DNA of 64,000 nucleotides from the NCBI RefSeq assembly GCF_000227135.1, contig NC_018229.1:191816-255815 (forward strand). Reading direction: 5' to 3'. The stretch comes from Leishmania donovani. Lineage: Eukaryota; Euglenozoa; Kinetoplastea; Trypanosomatida; Trypanosomatidae. A program made the position numbers and the translations under genes. Under the pieces are notes generated by a model. That model saw only the letters and a program-made list of their open reading frames with translations. It searched no databases and had not been told where the DNA came from. Positions 42,601 to 52,962 of the stretch are shown here, piece by piece (position 1 is the first letter of the stretch; each line of letters opens with the position of its first letter).

Positions 42601-43991
42601 GAAGAATGTAGCAGCCGCGTATACGCCGATAGGCGCCACGATGAGAGAGAGGGGTGTGGCAAGACGCCAGGCATGCGGAAAGAACTGAAAAGCGGCACCA
42701 GTCGCGCGTCGCTACTCCACCCCCGACCGTGTGTGCTCCTAGGCGCGCTACACACACACACACACATCCTCCTGCCCTTCTCTGTCTTGGCGCTAGGTCA
42801 CCACGGAGCGGCGGCTTGAAAGAGGTATTCGTAGGCCACACGAAATCAGCGGAAGCACGTGCGACCCCACTAGAACGCAGCAGGTCCGCCTCTCACGGAG
42901 ATGCGTGCGTTTCTTATGCCGCTTGACGCAAGTGTGCGCATATACAGCTGTTGTTGTTGGATGTGGATCACAGACATGGAGCGAGAGAATCACAGATGGA
43001 GAAAGAAGGGGGAGTGGAGGGGACACGGAAGACGTCCAAGTAAGGAAAGGAGAAGCCACACCAGCGGAGGCAGCGAAAAATGGCAAGCGAGAAGCGAGAG
43101 AAATCGGAAACCACAAAAACATACATACCGCTGCACCGATCCCTGCAACGATCCCCCGCCTCCGTCCCCCCTTTTCCTTTTCTGCACACACGACTTCACA
43201 CGCGCAGACACACAGAAAGAGCGGCAGACGAAGAGAGCGAGGGAGTGAGCGGCGCCGATGCATACGCAGCCAGCGCTTCCACTACGATACCTCTGTTTTC
43301 GTGTCTGCATCTTCAGACTCGACCTGGAGACGTACGTGTATCTGTACCCCTGTGCATGTGTGCGTGTGTGTGCGTGTGTGCCATCAGGAGCAGAGGGAGG
43401 GAGAGCGAGAGAGAGATGTTATATGTGAAAGGACGGCGCAGCGTTTTCGCTTGTTTGGCTGAGGGGCGGTGGCGGTGTCGGCGGCGTAATGTACATCGTT
43501 CGTCCTGCTCAACTAGTCGCCGACCTAACAGCGATGTCAACACAGCCCGCGGTGACAAGAGAAGCGAAAGAAGGCGCAGGTCTGTCTGCGTGTGTGGCCA
43601 AGAAAGGGAACCTTGCTCCGCACACGCCGTCACCACACCGACAACAGCGCGCCCTCATCCACCTCTCGCGAAATATCTCGGCATCGACACGCACACACAG
43701 ACATACGCGCGCGTGTGTACGTGTGTATACATATGTATGTATGTGTGTATATATACACGCGCAGGGTCGCCAACAGCGTGAGACAGCGGCACAACAGCAA
43801 CGGGGAGCCGCTATACGGCGAACAGCATGACACATGGCAAAGCAGGTCGTGTGCATGTGCGTCATGGGGGGAGGGAAGGGAGGGAGGCTGTACAGAGACG
43901 TTCAAGTTGAGTAAAAGACCGGGAACAGAAACAACAACAACAGAACAGGAGGTGAGAGAGATGAGGAGCGAGGGGGGGGGGGGGGGCCGGG

Positions 43992-44090
43992 NNNNNNNNN
44001 NNNNNNNNNNNNNNNNNNNNNNNNNNNNNNNNNNNNNNNNNNNNNNNNNNNNNNNNNNNNNNNNNNNNNNNNNNNNNNNNNNNNNNNNNN
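43992..44090. other. Assembly gap in G-rich tract
   Basis: 99 N between two G-rich, low-quality-looking stretches in the long 38.9-45.3 kb intergenic region. Confidence 0.98.
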
Positions 44091-45333
44091 GTGCGGGGGG
44101 GTGGGGGCGGGGGGGGGGGGGCCCTGCAGTGGCGGCCCGAGTACATAAACGCCTGCGCGTCCCACACACGCGCAGGCATAGTGGCCGAGAGAGGGGGAGG
44201 GATGGGAAGGAGAGCGGTGAAGAAGGAAGCTCAGATCGCTGGAATGTGGAAGGAAAGACAAGAGCGGCACACGCACAGAGAGAGAAAGAGATACGCATGA
44301 AACAAGGAGGAAGGCGCATCGGTAGACTACCGTCACGGTCCAGTAGAGAACGCAGGCACACATACACGATCATGGAGGGAGATCGAGAGGGGAGGTGGGT
44401 GGGGGGAGGAACAAGAAGGAAAGTGCTTATACAAGTACATGGTCCCACTCACACACACAAACACGCGAAGCGGCCACGCATTACATTTGAGCGAAGCGCA
44501 GCTGCGTGAGTGCGTGCGTGCGTGTGTGTGTGTGTGCTGGAATGGGTTTGTGTGCATGTCGCCTAGGAAGCGGCAGCGGAAGCTTTCCAGCATGACGCCT
44601 CACAAAAAAAAGACGAGAGATGGACAGAGGGAGGGGGGAGACGTATTCCTATACATAACGAAAGAGTTCAGAGCACAACACCACATGACGTTACTGCTCT
44701 CTGTTTCCATCGTGTATTATACTCGACTTACATCGGATGTGGCAGACGCAGGAAAGGAGGGGGAGGGGGTGCCCACGGAATGTCACACCATACACCGAGA
44801 GAGGAGCCATAAAACTTCGCTGCTGCTCGGCTTCTGCCGAAGAAGGCTGTTAGAATAACAGGAGAGAGAGAGAGACGACGATGACCGTGTGTCGATGGGT
44901 GGACAGGAGAGAGGTGTAAGAACAGCGTATTTCACACGTGCATACCTCCTGTTCCTCGCTGAGCACGCCCCCAGCCCCCACTACCCCAGCACCCCTCCTC
45001 CACTGCACGATGCCTCCTGTGAATGGCGCGCCCGTCGCGTGGCCGCACACGCAAACTCATAGGCGCGGCGCGCATGGGTGGAGGGGGTGCAAAGGAGGAA
45101 CGACGCGCTCGTGTGCGAGAGAAAAAGAGCGCCAAATCCCGGCGACCAGAGCGCGGCGGCAGAGAGGGAGGGAGGGACAAAAACGATAGAAGACCCATGC
45201 GGAATGAGCGGGGGAAGGGGGTCCGTGTACGTCGTGTGTGTGTGAGGAGTATAGAAGGAAAAGTGGGGAGGTGCTTGCGTGTCCCTCTCTTTGCGAATCC
45301 GCCTCTGGTCGAACGCGAGCAGCCGCCATCATG

Positions 45334-47925
45334 CTACGCCTGTACACGCTCGCTCGGTAGTTGGCGCCGCATCTTGTTCGCCTTGGAGGAGGACTCGCCG
45401 GCGGCGCCAGCGCTGGTGTCACTGGCGTGCACCATCGACGTCCACTGCGCCATGGCAGCTGCCATACGCTGCTTCAGTAGAATAGAGTACTCATCCAGAA
45501 CCCACTGCAGCAACGCCTCCTCGCCATTGGGACCGTGCCAGAGCACATCCAGCCCGTCAAACACGAGGGTAAGCTCGTCTGCATAGGTGTCGACCTCACA
45601 ACTGCCGGTGGCGATCCTACCGGTACCGCTGATGCTGTTTGCCGCGCCAGTGGTGTTGGGGGATGCGGCGTCAGCGGCGTTCATCCCCACTCCCTTCCGG
45701 GTCTGCGTAGTCAAGGTTACGGTGCAGCTGGACAGCTGCACCGTAAACCGAGTGGAAGGCGCGAGGCGGGCGATGGCGGCTGCGGAGAGGGGTACACCTG
45801 GCTCCATTCCTTTTCCGGGTCCGTCACCGTCCCGGTATGTGCTGCCGCTCGGCCCCACGGCCGAACTCGCATGCGGCACGGTAGATGGAGAGAGAGGGCC
45901 ATGTGAAGCGGCAGCAGCATTCGACGGCTGCTGTGCGTTCATTAACGTTGCCTCCTCGCCACCTTCGACGCCGACTTCGTCAGAGAGCGGCCCAGCGCCG
46001 GCTCTGCCCTTCGCAAGCCCCGTCGGTGGCGCATCCTTACTGCTCGACAGTGGGCGTCTCAGACCAGCAGCCGCAGAGGCGTTCACTGCACTCACAAAGC
46101 CGTCGGTAGGCTCATCTAAGGAGCGTCGATGTGCTCGATCAGGGTTACCGCAGCCGCGGCCGTTAGCGGCGATCCTGCTGATACGAGTTCCCGACGGCGT
46201 CGTGGAGTCGTCCGCGTCTCCGCTGCGGCCCGCAGCAGATTGACCGAGCGACTTCGTCACCAGCCTCGCAGCGCCGTAGCCGGCCGCGATGTCATCTGGA
46301 AGCGGAGGCAACATCGGCACGACACGGTTGGTGGTGGGGTGCAGCGTGCACCGCAACGGCAGCGACTGCTGCGACACCTGCTCCTGCAGATCCCTCGGGT
46401 GCAGGCGCTGCTTTCGCGGCGACCGCTTTGCGCCTTCGCTGTTGGCCCCGGATGCGGTCGTGCCGCCGTTGCTGCGAAGCACAGCGTCGCTACTGAGGGG
46501 CGGAAGCCGCGTCACGGATGCCTCGTGGGCCTGCTCCACCAGCCGCTCCACAGCAGACATGCTTGGACACGCAGCGACCCCGCCGATGAAGGACAGAGCA
46601 CCGGACGCGCATCGCCCCGCTTGGGAAACCACCGGTGTCGCGTCGGCCGAAATCGTTTCCTCGCGCGGTCGCTCGCGGCATCCCAGCAGCACATAAGAGC
46701 CGCTACAGACGGCCGTAGCCGCGGACACCACACCTGCTACCGGCGGCGTCGTCGTCGCTGCTGCGGCCCTCGCAGCGGCGGTGCTCGCACCACTTGCAGA
46801 TGCCGATGCTGGCAGGCTGATAAGTGGCTCCATGGGTGTGTGAACGGGCATCGTCAGCACGCCGAAGAAGGGGATTGTGTTCCGCAAAGCGGTCCAGAGC
46901 TGTGTGCGGATCTGGGCAGCCAGCGCCGTCGCAGCGACCGCAGAAGTTGCAGCGGAGCTAACAGAACATGAAACTCGGTTTCCAGAGATAGCGCTACCGC
47001 CTCGGCTCACGCTTGGCATCCCGCGCCGTCGAGGAGCGGGCTTGCTGCTTGGTGTCTTGCCTCCTTTCCCATCAGCGCGACCTGCAGTGCTCTGGTTGCT
47101 TGCAGCATCTGACGCATCGTTTTTCGCCGCCTTGGCAGCCGCGGCGGAGGCAGCGTCATCATCATCCTCTTTCTGCTTCTGTAGCTGCTGTTGCTCGAGC
47201 TGATGGCGCTGAAGCTCCTCTTGAAGCTGAAGGTGTTGCTTGTACAGTGCCGTTACCCTGCTGTTCGACGCGACGTCGCGCACGAAACTGAGCGGTAGAA
47301 GCTCCGCGCGGCGGTACACGACATCGCATGCCACACGAACACCACTCTCACCTGCAAGCGGGTCACCTACCGACGCAGCGGCTGTATCAGTGGTGGGTGA
47401 GGTGTCGGTGGAGTGGAATGGCTCTGTGGATGGCGCAGCCGGGGCAACACCCTTCGATGCTGGCAGAAGCAGCGGTGACGTAGACAGCAGCGGCGCAGAT
47501 TGCTTCTTTTTCGCACTAGCACCGCCTCCCTTCGCCACCCTGCCACGGGTCCCCGCAGTACCCACACGATCTTCTGAGGCCGGCGGCGTCGGCTCACCCT
47601 TGCCGTCGCTGCCGCCGCTTCCAGCCACAGTCCCCAGAGCCAAGGCTGCCCCGTCTGCCGCGGCGGCACTTCCCACAGTCTTCACGCGGTGACTGCGACT
47701 GCCCCGATACTGCGCCTCGTGCTTGCTGACGCGGTTTGCAAGGTCGGAGAGGACGCCCTGGAAGACGCCGCCAGTGCACTGCTTGCTGAGCGGAACACAC
47801 TCGTCGTTGCCGCAGTACACCTTGACGAAGGACGGGGCAGAGCCGCTGGCGTTGAAGCCGGATGGTGTGGCGATGAAAGCCGTCGGTGGCGTCAGTTGCC
47901 CGCTGGGCGGGCTGACGGCAGACAT
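45334..47925 (-). CDS. Conserved unknown protein with central coiled coil
   Basis: The protein has 863 residues from the ATG at 47925 (MSAVSPPSGQLTPP); the frame is open upstream only to a GTG at 48069. An N-terminal block near residues 30-70 contains three cysteines (VYCGNDECVPLSKQC) and FQGVLSDLANRVSKHEAQY. A second block (VACDVVYRRAELLPLSFVRD) runs into a Gln/Glu/Leu-rich coiled coil (LQLQEELQRHQLEQQQLQKQ). Later ordered pieces include LWTALRNTIPFFGVLTMPVH, SGSYVLLGCRERP, SLPLRCTLHPTTNRVVPMLP, RFTVQLSSCTVTLTTQTRKG and a C-terminal TYADELTLVFDGLDVLWHGP followed by LLQWVLDEYSILLKQRM. Low-complexity linkers separate them. No known family was identified. The frame contains a perfect 14-base inverted repeat at 45717-45746. 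Confidence 0.8.
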   Translation of the reverse strand: MSAVSPPSGQLTPPTAFIATPSGFNASGSAPSFVKVYCGNDECVPLSKQCTGGVFQGVLSDLANRVSKHEAQYRGSRSHRVKTVGSAAAADGAALALGTVAGSGGSDGKGEPTPPASEDRVGTAGTRGRVAKGGGASAKKKQSAPLLSTSPLLLPASKGVAPAAPSTEPFHSTDTSPTTDTAAASVGDPLAGESGVRVACDVVYRRAELLPLSFVRDVASNSRVTALYKQHLQLQEELQRHQLEQQQLQKQKEDDDDAASAAAAKAAKNDASDAASNQSTAGRADGKGGKTPSSKPAPRRRGMPSVSRGGSAISGNRVSCSVSSAATSAVAATALAAQIRTQLWTALRNTIPFFGVLTMPVHTPMEPLISLPASASASGASTAAARAAAATTTPPVAGVVSAATAVCSGSYVLLGCRERPREETISADATPVVSQAGRCASGALSFIGGVAACPSMSAVERLVEQAHEASVTRLPPLSSDAVLRSNGGTTASGANSEGAKRSPRKQRLHPRDLQEQVSQQSLPLRCTLHPTTNRVVPMLPPLPDDIAAGYGAARLVTKSLGQSAAGRSGDADDSTTPSGTRISRIAANGRGCGNPDRAHRRSLDEPTDGFVSAVNASAAAGLRRPLSSSKDAPPTGLAKGRAGAGPLSDEVGVEGGEEATLMNAQQPSNAAAASHGPLSPSTVPHASSAVGPSGSTYRDGDGPGKGMEPGVPLSAAAIARLAPSTRFTVQLSSCTVTLTTQTRKGVGMNAADAASPNTTGAANSISGTGRIATGSCEVDTYADELTLVFDGLDVLWHGPNGEEALLQWVLDEYSILLKQRMAAAMAQWTSMVHASDTSAGAAGESSSKANKMRRQLPSERVQA
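45717..45746. repeat. Perfect inverted repeat inside a coding region
   Basis: Arms TTACGGTGCAGCTG and CAGCTGCACCGTAA are exact reverse complements of 14 bases, separated by GA. They encode part of FTVQLSSCTVTL in the 863-residue protein. Confidence 0.9.
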
Positions 47926-48496
47926 GTCCCTTCTACGTCTGCTCCCACCCTGGTCTGGGTATCCCACTCTCTTAGTCGCTTCGACTTGACGATCCCCCGT
48001 ATCTCTGTGCGCGTACCTGGGCGGGTGTGCTACCCAGACGTCGGTGACGCTACGTGAGAGACAAAACACGGCGCGGAGGGAGGGTTGAGGCAGAGGATGG
48101 CGAGTGCGGGATGCTGGCGATTCAGATCACAGAAGATGGCCAAACGCCGATGAGGAGGCAAAATGGGGGGAGGGGAGGGAGGCGTAAAGAGAAGAGAGAA
48201 CGACCCTTCCTATGATGTGTGGTGTAAGCGTGTATGCTACGTGGGCACACACACACACACCGCTATATCACTTTATTTGTCCGACGAGGAATAATAAAGC
48301 CTCCGCGCTGCCGCTTGCTTTGCAGTGAAGATTACCCCCTCACGTAAGGCGACTGTCGGCGTTTGGTGGAACGAGCGACTGTGTGCTCACGGAAGTGAAC
48401 ACGCGGTGGAAGTGGGCAAAAGTCAGACGTGTGCTCTGCACCTCGTCTTTGTTTTCTGGCGTTTACTTACACACATACATATACATATATATACAT

Positions 48497-48595
48497 NNNN
48501 NNNNNNNNNNNNNNNNNNNNNNNNNNNNNNNNNNNNNNNNNNNNNNNNNNNNNNNNNNNNNNNNNNNNNNNNNNNNNNNNNNNNNNNNNNNNNNN
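48497..48595. other. Assembly gap in (TA/CA)n
   Basis: 99 N flanked on both sides by ATACATATA-type repeats. Confidence 0.98.
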
Positions 48596-49062
48596 ATATA
48601 CATATGCGTATACATACATATACATGCATACATATTGTTCGCCATATCAACGGCGCAGGTCGAGCAGACAAACCCCAAAGAGAGAGGGAGAGAGATGCGC
48701 AGATGAGCGAAAGCAAATGGGGCATCGAAGGTGAAGCAGAGATACACCGCACAGAGGGCAGGTGGTAGGAGGCAGAGGGCCACAGTGCGTGCACTACGCC
48801 GTGAAGGGGGGTATGGAGGGCCGGCGATGCGGCAGCTCACGGCTGCACTTGTGTATGGCAGGAGAGGGAGAGGCGGGGGGAGGGCACAGCGCTACCTCCC
48901 TGTGTTTTGATTTTTTTTCAGGAGGTGACTCACGTCGCGGCACCCCCCCCCCTCGCACCGACTCGCTCGCCGACTCCTTTTGCTTTGTGTGGTGTTCGTT
49001 TTCACTTCATGCACTCGACATGCGTTGTGAGTGAGAGAGCAAGCCCGTGCAGGTGTGTGGAC

Positions 49063-49123
49063 GTATATACATATACATATATATGTATATATGTATATAT
49101 GTATATATGTATATGTATATATG
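49063..49123. repeat. (ATATGT)n repeat
   Basis: Alternating TATATAC, ATATGT and GTATAT units occur in the 3' flank of the 863-residue gene's neighbour region. The tract is largely self-complementary. Confidence 0.85.
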
Positions 49124-49427
49124 GGTAAGTACGTATGCGCCTATGCATATCTGAGCATATAAGCCCCTGTGTTCATGGGTAGGTTGAGGTGGGTAGGTGT
49201 CTGATCGTTGCGAAGGGAGCAGCAAAAAAAGGGAAAAGAACATACTCAACACTCGTGGGGCAGGGTGGACACGGCACTCGAGCACAGCCCCTTCTCCCCC
49301 GAGGAAAAAAAGCAATATTCAACGATACGCTGTGGCCAATGATGGCAAGGCAACACACAAACAACGAGGTAGACGCATACACACGTGCACACGTGCACTG
49401 GCCTCTGCAGGCATCGCTACAAGCTCA

Positions 49428-50924
49428 TCACGCCACTTCGTACATGATGAGCTCAATTACAATGCCGACGCCACTGACCAGCGCGTTGAGCTTGAAGAGC
49501 GCCTTCAGAAAGGGGATACAGAGGGACGTCATAAAGAGGTTCAGCCCCAGCACCACTAGCACAACAACACCAAAAGACGTCGTGAACAGCTTCGAGATGA
49601 GATCCATGACGTCGACAACCGCCACCTCCCCGACGTCCTCGGGAAAATCGGCACTGTTGGCATCTTCGGCTGCATCCTCTTCGGAGATCACAGCAGCGCC
49701 GCCCTGCTGCTGGTGCTGCTGCTGGAGGCGGCGCTTGTTGCGACGATTGCGACTGCGCGCCGTCGCCGAGAGGGTCACCCGCCCAGAAACGCGCAGCACC
49801 TGGCGCTTCAGAAACTTGTAGCTCAGCATCGTGTAGCCTACCAAGCTGAGGGAAAGCAAGATGGTGCCGTTCTCCACAATGATGCCGCGCCACCCGTGGT
49901 GGAGGATGAACGAGAACCACTGGCCAGTGCAGAAGGGCACGACCATGTAGAGTCGGTCGCCGAGGCTGACAAGATGGTGGGAGGTGGACATGCAGATGCG
50001 GCGGTAACGCAGCACACCAGACAGAGGAAAGGAGGGAGATGCAGCTGCTGCTGCAAAAGGAGAGCTAGCGCCGCGATCATCGTGGTGGTTGTCACCGGCG
50101 CCAGCGGCGCACCGCAGCTCTGCGTCCTCGAAGAATTCTTCATAGCGTTCCAGCAGCGGAAAGAGATGCGTATCGCAGGCATGCTTGCCATCCACAATGT
50201 CCTTCACCTTGCACAGGATGCCGCTGAAGAGGCCGGTGAGGAGCGACACCACGAGCCACAGCCAAGACGGTCTTACAGCGGATGGCATCACCTGCGCCCC
50301 CGCGTTGGCACTGCTCGAGAGAGATGAAGAGGACGACGAAGTCGGCAGCATCAACCCTGTCGAAGAGTACAGCCATCCGTATCCGCTGAAGGTCCCGAGT
50401 GCCCACGCCACCGCCATCAAGTACTCGCCTCCGCTGACCTTGTGCACGGAGAGGTAATAGGTGACGAGGATTGCTGCTGCGCTGAAGGACAGGACGCGCA
50501 GCAGCAGCGGCACGAAGACGGCAATTTCGAAGCCGACAGGAAAGATGTAGTAGTAGATTGAGCTGTAGCGATGCCGGGCCGTCGCGCCTCTTGTGATGGC
50601 GCTGCCGTAGGTGGCCGTTGCCATGGCCGACGCCGACGATGAGGCAAGCGACGCTCCAGCAGACGCGGATGACGTCGCGAGCCCTGCGCTGCCCCCGGAT
50701 GCCGACGATGCAACCCTGATGCCGCCACTGTTGGACAACGCGCTTACACTTCCAGCGACAGATGACTCCGATACAAACGCGCTGCAGTAGGCCACGTACA
50801 CCGCCGCTAGAGAGTAGGGGAGCCAAAGAAGCAAAGAAGAGGCCGCAAGGGCCGTCTCGAGTGAGCATCCACCCGTGCCACCAGTAGTGGACCGGCGAGA
50901 GCCTCCAGATGTCCGCGACTTCAT
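49428..50924 (-). CDS. Multi-pass membrane protein, unknown function
   Basis: The protein has 498 residues from the ATG at 50924 (MKSRTSGGSRRSTT); upstream openness goes only to a GTG. It has about seven or eight hydrophobic segments: near residues 22-48 (LETALAASSLLLWLPYSLAA), 117-195 as two or three spans (IYYYIFPVGFEIAVFVPLLL; SFSAAAILVTYYLSV; YLMAVAWALGTFSGYGWLY), 217-240 (WLWLVVSLLTGLFSGILC), 325-375 (MVVPFCTGQWFSFILHHGW; TILLSLSLVGYTMLSYKFL), and two spans at the C-terminus (VVVLVVLGLNLFMTSLCIPF; VSGVGIVIELIMYEVA). A Ser/Ala-rich loop lies around residues 50-110 and an Arg/Gln-rich cytosolic-type segment near 395-420. No transporter signature was recognised. The start is uncertain: pyrimidine tracts upstream are not followed by an AG before the ATG, and the next in-frame ATG (50624) would remove the first span. 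Confidence 0.8.
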   Translation of the reverse strand: MKSRTSGGSRRSTTGGTGGCSLETALAASSLLLWLPYSLAAVYVAYCSAFVSESSVAGSVSALSNSGGIRVASSASGGSAGLATSSASAGASLASSSASAMATATYGSAITRGATARHRYSSIYYYIFPVGFEIAVFVPLLLRVLSFSAAAILVTYYLSVHKVSGGEYLMAVAWALGTFSGYGWLYSSTGLMLPTSSSSSSLSSSANAGAQVMPSAVRPSWLWLVVSLLTGLFSGILCKVKDIVDGKHACDTHLFPLLERYEEFFEDAELRCAAGAGDNHHDDRGASSPFAAAAASPSFPLSGVLRYRRICMSTSHHLVSLGDRLYMVVPFCTGQWFSFILHHGWRGIIVENGTILLSLSLVGYTMLSYKFLKRQVLRVSGRVTLSATARSRNRRNKRRLQQQHQQQGGAAVISEEDAAEDANSADFPEDVGEVAVVDVMDLISKLFTTSFGVVVLVVLGLNLFMTSLCIPFLKALFKLNALVSGVGIVIELIMYEVA

Positions 50925-51268
50925 GGGAATAGAGAGAGGGCAATGCAAGCAGAATACCAAAAAAAGAAAAAGATGAAGCACAGTTGCAGCGCAAGTGATG
51001 TGGCGAAAATCTGCGCAGGGGTTTCTATAGGTGTCCGTTTAAGGGTGGGGGGGGGGAGGGGGTCTTACTGCTGAATGATAAGCTGCTGAGGGTGTGAAGG
51101 AGGAAACACCGCCAGTATTGTGCGGTCAGCGAGCGCCTAACACAGAGTCAGCAGGATCGGACTGGCCAGCAGCGGTGCATCAGAGGGGGGACGACTCGGC
51201 GTGAGAATCGCGCCAGCTCACACTGGAGAGAGAGAGCACCGATCAGCAGTACCGCAGCACAGTGACGA

Positions 51269-51362
51269 TGAATAAAAGCAAAAAAAAGCATAAATAGGTC
51301 AAAAAGAAAATTGTATATATAATAATATATAACTGTTATATAATATTAAACTAAAAGATATG
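51269..51362. repeat. AT-rich island
   Basis: The 60 bases from 51301 contain only six G or C, in a window that is otherwise GC-rich. Unlike the other AT tracts here it is not a simple dinucleotide repeat (it contains AATAATATATAACTG and TAATATTAAACTAAAAG). It lies upstream of the multi-pass membrane protein gene. Confidence 0.85.
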
Positions 51363-52676
51363 TTCCCTTGCGCAGGCGGAACTTGAAGAGAGAACGGAGA
51401 GAAAAAAAGGAAAACTGGACAGATGCTGTCGTCGTCTGATTTGCTTCGTTAAATAGAGATGCGTGTATGGCAGCTACAACTGAATATGTTGTGCGTATAT
51501 ATGTATATATATACATATGTGTGTGTGTGCCCGATACGGTGCAGACGTGACACACACACATACAATATGACGGCACATAGTGTACGCGCCAATAGTTCGA
51601 AAGAGGGGTGAAGCGCAGAGGAGGGCGAAGGAGGCAGTGGATCATAGCGTGGGTGAGTCTACCGGCGCAGAAGAGAGGGAAAAAGATGAGGCGACAGTGT
51701 GGGGGAGAAGTAACGCGCGTTTGGCCGTACGGCGGCTGTGTTCTCTGCGTACCAACAAAAAAAATATGTCGCGAGTTTGTCTTGCCCTCGTTATCGGTGC
51801 TTTCGCGCGTGTATGCGTGTGTGTGTGGCATGAACCAGAAGAGACAGTTTTCACCAGGAGAGAGGAGGCGAGGGAGGCGAAGGAGGGAGGGGGCAGAGGA
51901 CGAAGGAAGCCGTCGCTGCCTGTAACGCAGATCTGAGAAAGGGCCACCTTCACCTGGGAAACGAAAAAAAAGAAACATTGTACGGAGAATGTGCACGGCA
52001 GTTGGCGTACCTGTTCTCTCTCTCTGTTCCTCCCCGTAAACATCCCCACTCACACAACCACAGCCCGGGATGCAGAGTTTTCTGCCTTTTTCTTTTTCAC
52101 GTTGCCTGTTTATCCGATCAGCAACTGCCTCACGTGCTCACCCTCTCTCTGTCTGTTGACCCTCCATCGCTTCAATGTCATCGCTGCCACAGGGAAGGCG
52201 GGTGGTAGGGTGTGGGCGCATGGCGGGGGAAATCCGTAACGTGTGGGGACACAGCTGCACGCCCCACCCCCAACCCCACCTGCGAGAACGACGACACGAA
52301 CAAAAAACACGCAAAGAGGGAGCCGCGAGAGTGGTAGGATGCCTACAGACTGTCCACACACACACATAGATATATATATATATATATACATATACGTGCA
52401 CGTGCATACACGCACATGCATGTGTAAACACCACCAACGCAACCCAAGAGCGTCTTTCGTTCCAGAGAGCGCCGAAGAACGGATCAACGGCACACGCACA
52501 CGCACGCGCACGCGTGGGACGACGCTGCCCATTTTCCTATGTACATACCTCACGAGATAGAAAAGAGAAATACGGAGAGAGAAAGAGAAAATAAAACTTT
52601 ACATGCTAGTGTGTGTGTGTGTGTGTGTGGGGGGGGGGGGGGTTTTGGGGGGGAAATCTTTTTTTTTGGGGGGGGG

Positions 52677-52775
52677 NNNNNNNNNNNNNNNNNNNNNNNN
52701 NNNNNNNNNNNNNNNNNNNNNNNNNNNNNNNNNNNNNNNNNNNNNNNNNNNNNNNNNNNNNNNNNNNNNNNNNNN
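52677..52775. other. Assembly gap in G/T homopolymers
   Basis: 99 N with long G and T homopolymer runs on both sides (about 52629-52676 and 52776-52816) that look like degraded read ends. Confidence 0.98.
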
Positions 52776-52962
52776 TTTTCTTTCTTGTGGGGGTTTGTGT
52801 GTGTGGGGGGGGGGGGTATGCCAGTGGATATGCCGCTTTTGTCGGGTCGTCGTTGTCGCGCGCGAGTGCACCGGCACTTCGCGAACGTCTGTGTTTGCTC
52901 ACTCCTAAGAAAGCCCCATTCTTCCTTGGCTGCTGTTTTCTTTCCTCGAAGGCGTTGTGCCT

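Larger units (their letters stand above)
38878..45333. other. 6.4 kb interval without a clear gene
   Basis: Mostly purine-rich, (CA/GT)n and (TA)n DNA with an assembly gap at 43992-44090; a (GT)n tract is at 40286-40314. A section at about 41220-42600 is different: almost free of simple repeats and with gene-like composition, yet without a long convincing frame on either strand. It may be a relic of a gene or retroelement. Confidence 0.6.
47926..49427. other. Intergenic region, no gene seen
   Basis: Contains the gap at 48497-48595 within (TA/CA)n and the (ATATGT)n repeat at 49063-49123; no supported coding sequence. Confidence 0.65.
50925..52962. other. 2 kb intergenic region with AT-rich island
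   Basis: Contains pyrimidine tracts on the minus strand close to the membrane-protein start, the AT-rich island at 51269-51362, a (GT)n/(CA)n inverted pair at 51517-51561, (TA)n near 52369-52388 and a gap at 52677-52775. Confidence 0.65.
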
